From contig JAJDUF010000010.1 in NCBI GenBank assembly GCA_022826725.1, positions 465,930 through 529,929 on the forward strand: a DNA stretch of 64,000 nucleotides, written 5' to 3'. The notes under the pieces were generated by a model. That model saw only the letters and a program-made list of their open reading frames with translations, made no database searches and was not told the origin of the DNA. How positions within the stretch are numbered: position 1 is the first letter of the stretch; each line of letters starts with the position of its first letter. This DNA comes from Chloroflexota bacterium. GTDB taxonomy: Bacteria; Chloroflexota; UBA11872; UBA12225; JAJDUF01. This document shows positions 34,705 to 43,463 of this stretch, piece after piece. A program made the translations under genes and the position numbers.

Positions 34705-36285
34705 CTAGCCCAGCTTCGCCTGCAACACGTCCGCCGTCGGGTGCAGCGTCTTGAGACTGACGATCACATCGCAGAGGCGGTTGGCCTCCGCCATTGCCGC
34801 CAGCCCCGAGATCTTGCCTTCGAACACCTCGAAGAACAGCGGCTCCCACGCCCGCAGCATCGGGTACCAGAACTCCTGCGCCTGGTCACCATAGCGGTAG
34901 TTGAACCCGTCCATGATGATGTCCCGCCGCCACCGCGCCGAATCCAAGTTCGCGTCCGAGTCGAACGTCGCCTTCCAAATCGGCGCCGTGTTGCCGTGCT
35001 CCACGACGATCTGAGAGACCTCCGGGCCGGACAGGACGTTTGCCAACTCGGCCGTTTCCGCCAGCACGCCACGGGACCCGGCAAACTTGGTCACCATGTG
35101 CGGCTGGTCGCCCCCCCACACGGCCCGCAGCCCGTTCGCCGGCCACTTCGGCGCCCACATCATCTGCGCCTCGAAGTTGTTTTCGGTCATAGCCCTCCGG
35201 GCTGCCGCGCTGGGGTAACCAAGCCAGAACAAGTAGTTCCCCCTCCACCGGCTCCAGCCCTGGCTCTTTCCATCCGCCGTCTGGTGGTCCTGCGGCCGCG
35301 GCGCCAACCGCTGCTTGTGGACGATGTCTTCCCAGAACTGCATCGCCTGATGCCCCACCGGCGTGTCGAAGAGGTACTTCTCCCCGTTGTTGGTCCCCTT
35401 CTCCCCACCAATGTTGTACATCGTGAGCAGTACATTGTGGAATTCCGGGCTTTCAAAACCCCACAGACCGTTATCCGGTTCCTGAACCTGATTGGCCACG
35501 TCGAGCATGTCGTCAAAGGTCCAGTTCTCGTCCGGCTCGATGCCGTGCCGGTCCAGCACCGACTTGTTGTACATCCAGTCGCTCGTACCACCCTGGAACG
35601 GCAGTCCCCAGATCTTGCCGTTCGGATACGGCCAGATTTGGTGCTGCGGCGCGCCGATGTACATGTCTCTCGTGCGACCCCACTGCTTCATGAAGGGCGT
35701 CAGGTCCGCAAACAGCCCCCGCTTCGCCCAGTACACGAACACGTAGCCCGCCCACAGGAACAGGTCGCCCATGTCGTCGGCCGCGATCAGCACCGCCGTC
35801 CGGGCGAACACCGAGCCACTCTTGGCCTGCTCCGCGCCAGCGTCAATCCGCACGTCCACGGTGACCTCGGGGTGCAACGAGTTGTAGTACTCCATCGCCC
35901 GCTTGATCACCTCGGCCCGCGTACCCTCCCCCCAGTCGGTATCGAATATGATGTTCTTCGGGCCGCCCGTCTGGGCCGGCTTCTCGACGACGACCTCCTT
36001 CGTGATGACGACCGGCTTCTCGACGACGACTTCCTTCACGACTTCCTTCTCGACGACGACCGGCTTCTCCTTCTCCACCACGATGGTCTGACCGGCCGCC
36101 CCGGCTGCACCCTTGGCGCCGGCCGCACCGGTCGCACCACGTTCACCCTGGGCACCAGCGGGCCCGGCCGGGCCCGCCGGGCCTTGGACGTAACGAATCT
36201 CGATTTCACCACAGGCAGCCGCCAGCACACCGCCCAGCGCGGCGGCAGCACCACCGAGATACCGTCTGCGAATCACACGCGCCAT
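34705..36285 (-). CDS. ABC-type extracellular solute-binding lipoprotein with collagen-like spacer, paralogue 3
   Basis: A 526-residue paralogue, the first of the three in transcription order. It has the signal and Cys25, 11 Gly-X-Y triplets (with GAK and GAA variants), the Val/Glu/Lys linker, then the binding domain. It is the most divergent copy: FEGKISGLAAMAEANRLCD near the C-terminus, QRLAPRPQDHQTADGK in the middle, and a two-residue shorter WGEGTRAEV in place of WGPSGPRAEV. The ATG at 36285 follows AGGAGG; the in-frame extension to 36378 is leader RNA. It has its own promoter and terminator. Confidence 0.92.
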   Translation of the reverse strand: MARVIRRRYLGGAAAALGGVLAAACGEIEIRYVQGPAGPAGPAGAQGERGATGAAGAKGAAGAAGQTIVVEKEKPVVVEKEVVKEVVVEKPVVITKEVVVEKPAQTGGPKNIIFDTDWGEGTRAEVIKRAMEYYNSLHPEVTVDVRIDAGAEQAKSGSVFARTAVLIAADDMGDLFLWAGYVFVYWAKRGLFADLTPFMKQWGRTRDMYIGAPQHQIWPYPNGKIWGLPFQGGTSDWMYNKSVLDRHGIEPDENWTFDDMLDVANQVQEPDNGLWGFESPEFHNVLLTMYNIGGEKGTNNGEKYLFDTPVGHQAMQFWEDIVHKQRLAPRPQDHQTADGKSQGWSRWRGNYLFWLGYPSAAARRAMTENNFEAQMMWAPKWPANGLRAVWGGDQPHMVTKFAGSRGVLAETAELANVLSGPEVSQIVVEHGNTAPIWKATFDSDANLDSARWRRDIIMDGFNYRYGDQAQEFWYPMLRAWEPLFFEVFEGKISGLAAMAEANRLCDVIVSLKTLHPTADVLQAKLG

Positions 36286-36332
36286 GACAACTACCTCCTT
36301 AACAGGTTGGGTACATACAGAACACGACTGGT

Positions 36333-36377
36333 TGTCCGTGGTTTCCGCTCGTTGCCCCCTTCCTTCCCACACGGACA
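36333..36377 (-). ncRNA. structured 5' leader hairpin of lipoprotein 3, with compensatory pair
   Basis: The transcript forms UGUCCGUG (36377-36370) with CACGGACA (36340-36333), again closing a 29-nt loop ending GGCAACGAGCGGAAAC. The second stem pair is G-C here and A-U in copies 1 and 2. In this copy the leader between hairpin and ATG is about 50 bases shorter. Confidence 0.65.
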
Positions 36378-36394
36378 TGCGCTTCGTGGCATCC

Positions 36395-36422
36395 AGTATA
36401 CTAACTTGCGCCAGCTATGCAA
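36395..36422 (-). promoter_or_regulatory. sigma-70-type promoter of lipoprotein 3
   Basis: On the minus strand: -35 TTGCAT (36422-36417), 16-base spacer, -10 TATACT (36400-36395), as in both paralogues. Confidence 0.78.
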
Positions 36423-36477
36423 ATACTCTTTCACTTATGCAAATATCTTGCACGCAATGCTAGTCCAATCCGCGCCC

Positions 36478-37572
36478 CTAGCTCCCCGCCATGGCTAGCC
36501 GCTTCTGGATGGCTGCCTCGTGCCAGACGAGGCCCAGCCCAGGGCGCTCGGACATATGGATGTACCCGTCGCGGAAGTCAATCGGCTCCAGGAACTCATG
36601 CAGATACGCCTGGAGACGGGTGTAGCTCTCGGTGATGAGGCCGTTGTGGACGGCGGCCACGCACGTCGAGCCGAGATGGGCGCCGCCATGCGGGGCCATC
36701 GTCAGGTGCTCGGCGCTCGCCAGCGCCGCAATCTTCATCCACTCGCTAATCCCGCCACAGATCACCGGGTCGGCCTGGATAATGTCGGCGGCCTGTGCCC
36801 CGATCAGGTCCCGGAAACCCCAGCGCGTGTACTCGTTCTCGCCACTCGCCACCGGCATATCCAGCGCCGCTGCCACCTGCGCGCCACCGCGAAAATCATC
36901 GGCGTGGACCGGCTCCTCGAACCAGTACGGATCGTAGCGCTCGACCATCCGTCCGAACTTGATCGCCGTGACGGCATCCCACCCATTGTTCGCGTCAATC
37001 ATCACGTCCACGTCCGGCCCGACGGCATCGCGGACGGCACGCACCCGCTCCGCGTCCTCGCGCAAGGTCACGCCGGGCCAGCCGATCTTCATCTTGACCG
37101 CCCGGTAGCCCTCGCCCACGTAGTCTTCCATCTCGGCGCATAGCTCGCGCAGCCCCTTGCCCTCGGCATAGTAGCCACCCGCCGCATACGCCCGCACTCG
37201 CGACTGCGCGCCACCGAGCAACCGCCACACCGGCTGACCGAGCACCTTTCCTTTAAGGTCCCAGAGCGCATTGTCCACGTCGCTCATCGCCCGGATGTGC
37301 TCGCCCTTGGCCACCGGCTTGCGCCAGCCGCCCATGTACATCTTCTGCCACAGATACTCGGTACGCAGCGGATCTTCACCAAGCAGCACCGGCTTCAACG
37401 GCCCTTCCTCAATCGTCACCGAGCCACCCATCGAGGTCCCAACTACGCCCTCATCCGTATAGATCTCGAGCCGCGAGAAGCCCCGGCTCTTCGTCGTGAT
37501 AATCGAGTTCCAGTACGGCTCGTCCAGCGGACCGAGCGAAAACCTGGTCACTTTGATGTCGGTAATCTTCAT
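36478..37572 (-). CDS. enolase superfamily protein, mandelate racemase subgroup
   Basis: A 364-residue enolase-superfamily enzyme. The K-x-K acid/base motif is in AVKMKIG (near residue 155), metal ligands are in MIDANNGW, WFEEP and SGENEYT, and the Asp-His dyad is suggested by QADPVICGG and MAPHGG. These place it in the mandelate racemase subgroup, which dehydrates or epimerises sugar acids. The ATG at 37572 is preceded by GGGGAGG; the frame upstream to 37635 is not conserved. The start codon side faces the broken LRR gene. Confidence 0.9.
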   Translation of the reverse strand: MKITDIKVTRFSLGPLDEPYWNSIITTKSRGFSRLEIYTDEGVVGTSMGGSVTIEEGPLKPVLLGEDPLRTEYLWQKMYMGGWRKPVAKGEHIRAMSDVDNALWDLKGKVLGQPVWRLLGGAQSRVRAYAAGGYYAEGKGLRELCAEMEDYVGEGYRAVKMKIGWPGVTLREDAERVRAVRDAVGPDVDVMIDANNGWDAVTAIKFGRMVERYDPYWFEEPVHADDFRGGAQVAAALDMPVASGENEYTRWGFRDLIGAQAADIIQADPVICGGISEWMKIAALASAEHLTMAPHGGAHLGSTCVAAVHNGLITESYTRLQAYLHEFLEPIDFRDGYIHMSERPGLGLVWHEAAIQKRLAMAGS

Positions 37573-37641
37573 CCTCTCGTCCTCCCCATGCGCTGATGGC
37601 CGCAGCGGCGCGGCTCCGACCGGCGCACAGAGCATAGCGGT

Positions 37642-39344
37642 TCAGGTTGGCACGCGCCGCCGCATGGACCAGCCGGCGGGAACGACGGGCGCCAGACCGC
37701 TAGACGGATACGGCGGTCCCAGCGTAATCCGGTCGAAGAAGCCCGCGTCCGCCGCCGTCACGTTGCACCAGTAGAAGCCCAGCGTCTGGAACGTCGCAAT
37801 ATCCGGTACGTGCCGCCACTGCCCCAACTCGGCGTCGTAGGCCAGGATGCGGTCATCCCCACCGTCGAAACGTCGCATCAGCATGTTCGGCGGCGGGTAC
37901 TGGTCGTCCAGCGGAATCGCTGAGATCACCCCCACCGGAACGTATATTGCGTGTTCACCACCGCCCACGGCACCGCATAGACCAAGTGGCTATCCGGCGC
38001 GATCCAGCGCCGCACTACTTTGCCATCCCCCTCCCGCCGCACCACGGCATAGGTCTGGCCCAGATCACCGTCGCGCACAAACCCAATGGTAATGATCCGC
38101 TCGCCAGCCCGGCTGATCCAGCCAACCCCGACGTAGATGTCAACACCCGGCTGATCGTGCCGTTGCAGCACCAACAGGTTGCCGGCCACCTCCTTTGCCG
38201 TGGCGGCAGCCGTGCTACCGATGATCGGCGAACGCGGCGGCGCGGCTTGTGGTGCCCGCGACCCCCTGCCCCTCCCGCTACCGTCGTCACCACCGCCACC
38301 CTTTCGTGGCGTGCCGGTCAGCGATGTAGACAAGTCGCCGGCTCCTGCGTCGTTCACCGCATGCACGACCAGCCAGTACAGCGTGCCGTTGGTCAGGCCA
38401 GTAATCGTGTAAGTCAGGCTTCCGCCTGTGGTCGACGTCCAGACATTGTTCACTTTGATCGAGTCGGTGGCGCCGCTCTCCCAATAGCGTAAGTTGTAGG
38501 CAGTGATCGCCACGCCGGTCGCACCCGCCGGGGCACCGTCGTCCGCTGGCGCCGCCCACGTCACGGTGAGTTGCCGGTCGCCTGGCTGTACCCGGACGTT
38601 CCGCGGGGCCGTTGCGAAGCAATACGTGGAGTCGTAGATGGTCGGCCCGTCCTTGTTCAGCAGATCAGCGTGCAGCGGGAGGTTGAAGCTGTTCCCGTTG
38701 AGGTACAGCAATGCCAGTACGGGAATGCCGGCCAAACCCCTCGGAACGTCACCGCTGAGCTGGTTGCAGGAAAGGGACAATGTTAGCAGGTTGCTGAGGC
38801 TGCCCAACTGCACGGGAATGCTCCCACTCAGCTCGTTCCAGCCCAGGCCGAGGTCGGTCAGATTGCTGAGGTTACCGAGTTCGACTGGGATGCTCCCACT
38901 TAATTGGTTCTCGATCAAGTCTAGCTGGGTCAGGTTGCTCAGGTTGCCAAGTGCAGTTGGGATACTCCCTCCTAGGCCGTTATTGTTGAGCGATATCCCC
39001 GTTACACCGAATGCATTGTCTATGGCTACGCCATTCCATGAACCCATGGCCACGTTGCCGGCCCAATTCAGCACGTCGTCGGGGTCGAGCGTGCCTTTCA
39101 AGCCCAGCAGCGTTTCGCAGTCCCGGATCAGGGCCGCGCTCGACTGCGAACTGCAATCAATAGTCTGGGCCGCGGTAGGCATGACCCTCATCGCGGCCAG
39201 CAGGCCGAGCACAGCCCCGCAGCACAGCACCACGGCTACGCCGCGCCATAACCGAGCAATGCGCCGGAATTGCCTAACTCCTGCGTGAAACCACCGGCTG
39301 CCTGGCATTATCGGCCTTTTCCATGCACTTCCGCGGATGCTCAT
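37642..39344 (-). pseudogene. LRR and fibronectin-III surface protein, frameshifted near its C-terminus
   Basis: Frame 1 (37926-39344) encodes 472 residues: a basic N-terminus and hydrophobic signal (about 35-58), four to five plant-type leucine-rich repeats (about 110-220, SGSIPxxLGNLSNLTxLDL), a fibronectin-III domain (about 245-335), a Gly/Arg linker, and a domain ending VNTQYTFRWG. A second frame (37642-37968) continues with PVGVISAIPLDDQYPPPN to the C-terminus. Restoring one base near 37930-37940 joins QYTF to PVGVIS, giving one protein of about 567 residues. It is either a real frameshift or a sequencing error in a C-run. Confidence 0.75.
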
Positions 39345-39398
39345 TTATTGATGATTATATATCAAATATGCGGGCATTGTACCCTTGGCAGCGGACGA

Positions 39399-40592
39399 TT
39401 ACTCGCCCGCTTCCGCTGCGGCCAACGCCGGGTTGTGCGGCGCCGCGCCGGCCGTGCCATCGCGGATCGCCCGGTCCAGATAGAGCTCGTTGCCGGGCTT
39501 GAAGCCGGGCACGGTGACGATATGCGCGAACACGTCACAGCCGCGATGCCCCGTGCCGGCCGGGATCAGCGCAATGGTGCCGGGCGTGAGGTCCGTCACC
39601 TCGTAGTCGGACCAATCACCGATAGTGGGAAACGTGTACAGGCGCGCGGCCCGCCCCGCCGTGCCGAGCCGCCACTGGGCCGGGTCGAGGGCGAAGTACA
39701 GCTCGAATTGCGGCTGTCCACCGCCGATTGGCGCCTGCGGGTGGTAGTGGGTCCGCGATAGCTCCGCGCCAATGTGCAGCGCGTGGCAGTTCACCCGGTT
39801 GGGGCCGTCCGTACTTGCCGGCCCAGCGGTGCCGATGCCGGCGGACCAGGTGAGCGGCAGCCGACGAAAGGAATCAAACCCCGGCGCGCAGCCACCGGCC
39901 GTGTCCTTGAGATAGCGCAGCCGGCGGACCGCCGCGGCGGGCCGGACCACCGGAGCCAGGTCCTCGATCCACCAGTAGCGCAGCGATCCGCGCAGACGGA
40001 GCGGCACCTCGGCGCTTACGACCAGCTGATCGCCGACGCCGACCGGCTCCCAGCAGCCTTCCTGCTTGGTGGACCAACCGAGCGTCTCCGTCCGCGCGGC
40101 GAGCCAGTGCAGCGCCGCACCCGCCGCCCCGTCCAGCCACCGCTCCGGCGCAATACCGCTCTCCAGCAGCCGCCAGACCTCCCCGTCTACGTTCCCGACG
40201 AAGGCTGCGGGCGGCCGCCACCGCTCCATAATCGCGGTCAGCGGGACACGCACCCCCTCCGGCATGGCCCCGTCGGCCGTGACGAGCGCCGCGCGGAGCG
40301 TGGCGAGGGCATCGCGGGCCTCAGGCTCAAGTGGATCGGGATGATACGCCGCCGGCAGCCGTGCGCCGTCGCCTTCTTGGGTCCGATAGCCGGCCGGGAG
40401 CCAGACCTCGCCGCGGCCGTCGAAGAGCCAGCAGTACCGCACTGCTCCTGGCGTCGCCGCAGCCTGAATCTCGTCTGCGCTGCCAACGCCGCCCTGGCCC
40501 AGCGTGTAGCCGGGGTTCCACTCACCGAATGCCTGCACGGCTGCCGCCCACGACGGCGGATCGTCTACCCGACCAACGACCACTTCCGGCAT
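39399..40592 (-). CDS. uncharacterised protein with C-terminal cupin-like region
   Basis: A 397-residue protein I cannot assign to a named family. The N-terminal 230 residues have no recognisable motif. Residues 280-375 look like a cupin barrel: ALHIGAELSRTHYHPQAPIGGGQPQFELYFAL, then LTPGTIALIPAGTGHRGCD with the second histidine. A metal-dependent isomerase or a ligand-binding role is possible. There is no signal peptide. AGGAGG precedes the ATG. Confidence 0.7.
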   Translation of the reverse strand: MPEVVVGRVDDPPSWAAAVQAFGEWNPGYTLGQGGVGSADEIQAAATPGAVRYCWLFDGRGEVWLPAGYRTQEGDGARLPAAYHPDPLEPEARDALATLRAALVTADGAMPEGVRVPLTAIMERWRPPAAFVGNVDGEVWRLLESGIAPERWLDGAAGAALHWLAARTETLGWSTKQEGCWEPVGVGDQLVVSAEVPLRLRGSLRYWWIEDLAPVVRPAAAVRRLRYLKDTAGGCAPGFDSFRRLPLTWSAGIGTAGPASTDGPNRVNCHALHIGAELSRTHYHPQAPIGGGQPQFELYFALDPAQWRLGTAGRAARLYTFPTIGDWSDYEVTDLTPGTIALIPAGTGHRGCDVFAHIVTVPGFKPGNELYLDRAIRDGTAGAAPHNPALAAAEAGE

Positions 40593-40820
40593 CGCCCCTC
40601 CTCAAATGTCTCCACCACGATAGCGTCACTGCCAGCAGGCGCTCGTAGAGATCATACCCTAGTGGAAGGGCTATGGATAGATGGCAGGAGGGCGTGAACG
40701 AGCGTACATCGGTGCCGGTGTCAATGAGCACGGCGGACCGCTACAGTAGCCGGTACCGGTGCCGATTTGACGCAGCGGCCGCCGATTTGACACACTTTGA
40801 CGCGCTCGGAGGATGGTCCG

Positions 40821-42101
40821 GTGAGGATAATGGCAGTGCGTGGGATGCGAATGTGGCTCCTCATAGGTGCTTTGATCGCAGTCGTTGGACTGCTCTGGAC
40901 AGCGGCGCCACCGGGAGCAGTCGCCCAGGGCGTCCTGCCAACACCGACCTTGCCGTTCTTCTTCTTCGAAGACAACGATCCCTACCTGACTTATGGCGGC
41001 AACTGGTCCACAGTCGCCAACCCCTCGGCGTCCGGGGGCACCGAGCACGAAGCGCGCACGCCGGACGCCTACGTCACGTTCATCTTTAACGGCCGCTATA
41101 TGAAGTGGTTCAGCACCAAGGGGCCAAATCGCGGTCGCGCTCGGGTCTACTTGAACGGTTCCGAGATAGATAGCTCGCCGGTTGACCTGTACGCCGACAA
41201 TGTCCAGCCGCAGCAGGTCGTCATCTGGATTGACGGCCTCGACGAATCCCGTTCTCATACGCTGCGGATTGAGGTGATAGGCGAGCGCAACGGCAGCGCC
41301 ACGGACAGTCTCGTGGGCATTGATGCGTTCGAGGTCTTCTCTGCGCCCAGGCTGCCGGCTCCGCCGGTTCTCACCCCGACACCGCTCCCCACGGCGGCCC
41401 CCACGCAGCCGCCCCTGCCGACGGCCACGCCCACGCCGTCATTGCAGCCGCCGTCATTGCAGCCCGGGGCCTGGGCGATTGACTTCCGCTTCCTGCAGTA
41501 CTACGCCGAGCACGACGGGCCGCGCCTGCTGGGCAGAACCATCGGCGCGCAGACGGTCTTGGGCGGGAACTTCGTGCAGTATTTCGAGAAGGGGCGGATC
41601 GAAGACCACTCCGGTCGCATCCAGTACGGCTTGCTGGTAGACGAGCTGCACCAAGCGCGGGTCACGCTTCCCGTCGGCGGCGATAGCTCCACCGTCACCT
41701 ATGCGACGATCAACGATCTGGCTGCGCCACAGCGCCGGATCGCCGCTCCGGCCGGGTTCGAAGCGGGTGTGAGCTTCAACGACGACGGCTCGGTTTTCAT
41801 CCCCTTCAGCGCCGATCTGTCATCCGCTTCCGGACACAATGTCAGCCAGGTGTTCTGGGAGTACATGCAGCGCGAGGACTTCTTCCCGGCTGGCTGGCTG
41901 CACGACATCGGCCTCCCGCTCACCGAGGCCATTCCGGCTACCGTGGACAAGGGTGCGCTGCGGGGCCGGCAAATTCTGGTCCAAGCCTTCCAACGCACCA
42001 TCCTGACCTACGACGCCCTCAATCCCGCCGAATTTCAGGTCGAGCGCGCCAATGTCGGCACCGACTACCGCAGCGCCTTTCCCGACCGGATACCCGGATA
42101 G
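40821..42101 (+). CDS. secreted protein with Pro/Thr linker
   Basis: About 426 residues. A signal peptide (hydrophobic WLLIGALIAVVGLLWTAAPP, cleaved near AVAQG) is followed by a beta-sandwich domain (about 40-165, resembling carbohydrate-binding 'YSGxW' wall domains), a Pro/Thr-rich linker (about 170-210) and a C-terminal domain (LLGRTIGAQTVLGGNFVQYFEKGRIE). The GTG at 40821 has GGAGG 8 bases upstream; the ATG at 40830 is an alternative. Function unknown. It ends 6 bases before threonine synthase. Confidence 0.78.
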   Translation: MRIMAVRGMRMWLLIGALIAVVGLLWTAAPPGAVAQGVLPTPTLPFFFFEDNDPYLTYGGNWSTVANPSASGGTEHEARTPDAYVTFIFNGRYMKWFSTKGPNRGRARVYLNGSEIDSSPVDLYADNVQPQQVVIWIDGLDESRSHTLRIEVIGERNGSATDSLVGIDAFEVFSAPRLPAPPVLTPTPLPTAAPTQPPLPTATPTPSLQPPSLQPGAWAIDFRFLQYYAEHDGPRLLGRTIGAQTVLGGNFVQYFEKGRIEDHSGRIQYGLLVDELHQARVTLPVGGDSSTVTYATINDLAAPQRRIAAPAGFEAGVSFNDDGSVFIPFSADLSSASGHNVSQVFWEYMQREDFFPAGWLHDIGLPLTEAIPATVDKGALRGRQILVQAFQRTILTYDALNPAEFQVERANVGTDYRSAFPDRIPG

Positions 42102-42107
42102 CGTCAA

Positions 42108-43328
42108 GTGGATACCACCCCATACAGCACGCTGACGCACCTCGAATGCTCGGCGTGCGGTGAGCACCACGCCGCCGACGTCCTGCAAACCACCTGCCGC
42201 CGGTGTGGGCTGGTCCTGTTTGCCCACTACGACCTCGATGCCGTGCGGCGCACGCTCACGCCGGCGGCCCTGGCCCAGCGTCCGGCCTCACTGTGGCGCT
42301 ATCACGAGGTCCTGCCAGTGCGTGCGCCGGAGCACGTGCCGTCGCTGGGTGAAGGCTACACCCCGCTGCTCCTGGCGCGACGGCTCGGCGCGGCGCTCGG
42401 GTGTCGCGCCCTCTACGTGAAGGACGAGGGCGTAAATCCCACCGGCACGTTCAAGGCGCGCGGCCTCGTCATGGCCGTCGCGCGGGCCGCCGAGTTGGGC
42501 GCACAGGCGCTCGCCATCCCCACCGCCGGCAACGCCGGCGGCGCCCTAGCCGCCTACGCGGCCGCCGCGGGGCTGCCCGCGCACGTCTTCATGCCCGTGG
42601 ACGCCCCCGACGCGACCAAGCGCGAGTGCCGCCACTATGGCGCCCAGCTGACGCTCGTAGACGGGCTGATCGGCGACGCCGGGGCCGTCGTCCGCGCCCG
42701 CTCTGCCGACGCCGGCTGGTTCGACGTCTCGACGCTGCGCGAGCCGTACCGCGCCGAAGGCAAGAAGACGATGGGCTACGAGGTCGCCGAGCAGCTCGGC
42801 TGGCAGCTCCCCGACGTGATCGTCTATCCCACCGGCGGCGGGACAGGCATCGTCGGGATGTGGAAGGCGTTTGCCGAAATGGAAGCCCTCGGCTGGATCG
42901 GTAGCAAGCGACCGCGCATGGTCGTCGTGCAGTCCGAGGGCTGCGCACCGATTGTCCGCGCCTTCCAGCAAGGCGCCACCACCGCCGAGCCATGGGCAGC
43001 GGCACAGACGATTGCCGGCGGGATGCGCGTGCCGAGCGCCATCGGCGACTACCTGATCCTGCAAGCCTTGTACGAGAGCGACGGCACGGCCGTGATGGTC
43101 AGCGACAACGAGCTACTCGCCGCGATGGGCGAGCTGGCGCGCACCGAGGGCATCAACGCCTGCCCGGAAGGGGCGGCGACGCTCGCCGGCCTGCGGAAGC
43201 TGCTGGCGAACGGCGCGGTGAGCGGCGACGAATCGGTCGTGCTCTTCAATACCGGCTCCGGCCTGAAATACCAGGACCTGCTCCCCGCAGCCGACGATGC
43301 TCCAGTCGTAACGCCACCGGCCGCCTAA
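42108..43328 (+). CDS. thrC: threonine synthase
   Basis: A 406-residue PLP enzyme that converts O-phospho-homoserine to threonine. The N-terminal zinc-ribbon-like CSACG..CRRCG is at about residues 15-36, EGYTPLL is near 83, the PLP lysine is in NPTGTFKARG (near residue 117), and PTAGNAGGALAAYAA binds the phosphate. PTGGGTGIVGMWKAF is the second phosphate-cradle strand. The start is GTG with no clear ribosome site, so translation is probably coupled to the preceding secreted-protein gene 6 bases upstream. No other threonine genes lie nearby. Confidence 0.92.
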   Translation: MDTTPYSTLTHLECSACGEHHAADVLQTTCRRCGLVLFAHYDLDAVRRTLTPAALAQRPASLWRYHEVLPVRAPEHVPSLGEGYTPLLLARRLGAALGCRALYVKDEGVNPTGTFKARGLVMAVARAAELGAQALAIPTAGNAGGALAAYAAAAGLPAHVFMPVDAPDATKRECRHYGAQLTLVDGLIGDAGAVVRARSADAGWFDVSTLREPYRAEGKKTMGYEVAEQLGWQLPDVIVYPTGGGTGIVGMWKAFAEMEALGWIGSKRPRMVVVQSEGCAPIVRAFQQGATTAEPWAAAQTIAGGMRVPSAIGDYLILQALYESDGTAVMVSDNELLAAMGELARTEGINACPEGAATLAGLRKLLANGAVSGDESVVLFNTGSGLKYQDLLPAADDAPVVTPPAA

Positions 43329-43344
43329 ACACTGCCGCCTCACC

Positions 43345-43372
43345 CGTCATGCCCGCGCACGCGGCAATCCAG
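43345..43372. repeat. dispersed palindrome, family A
   Basis: CGTCATGCCCGC..GCGGCAATCCAG, a variant with one arm mismatched, between threonine synthase and the aldo/keto reductase. Confidence 0.65.
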
Positions 43373-43463
43373 GCCCCCCTTTTTCGCGGGAGCGGGCCGC
43401 AACGCCCCACGCGCCCGCCCGCCGCCAGCACGTGGTACAGTCGAGGGCGGCGGGAAGGCGGCG

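Noticed and set aside
30794..36422. The regularly spaced repeats of this region as a CRISPR array or satellite
   Set aside because: The period is about 1.9 kb and each unit is a complete gene with promoter and terminator, so it is a tandem gene duplication.
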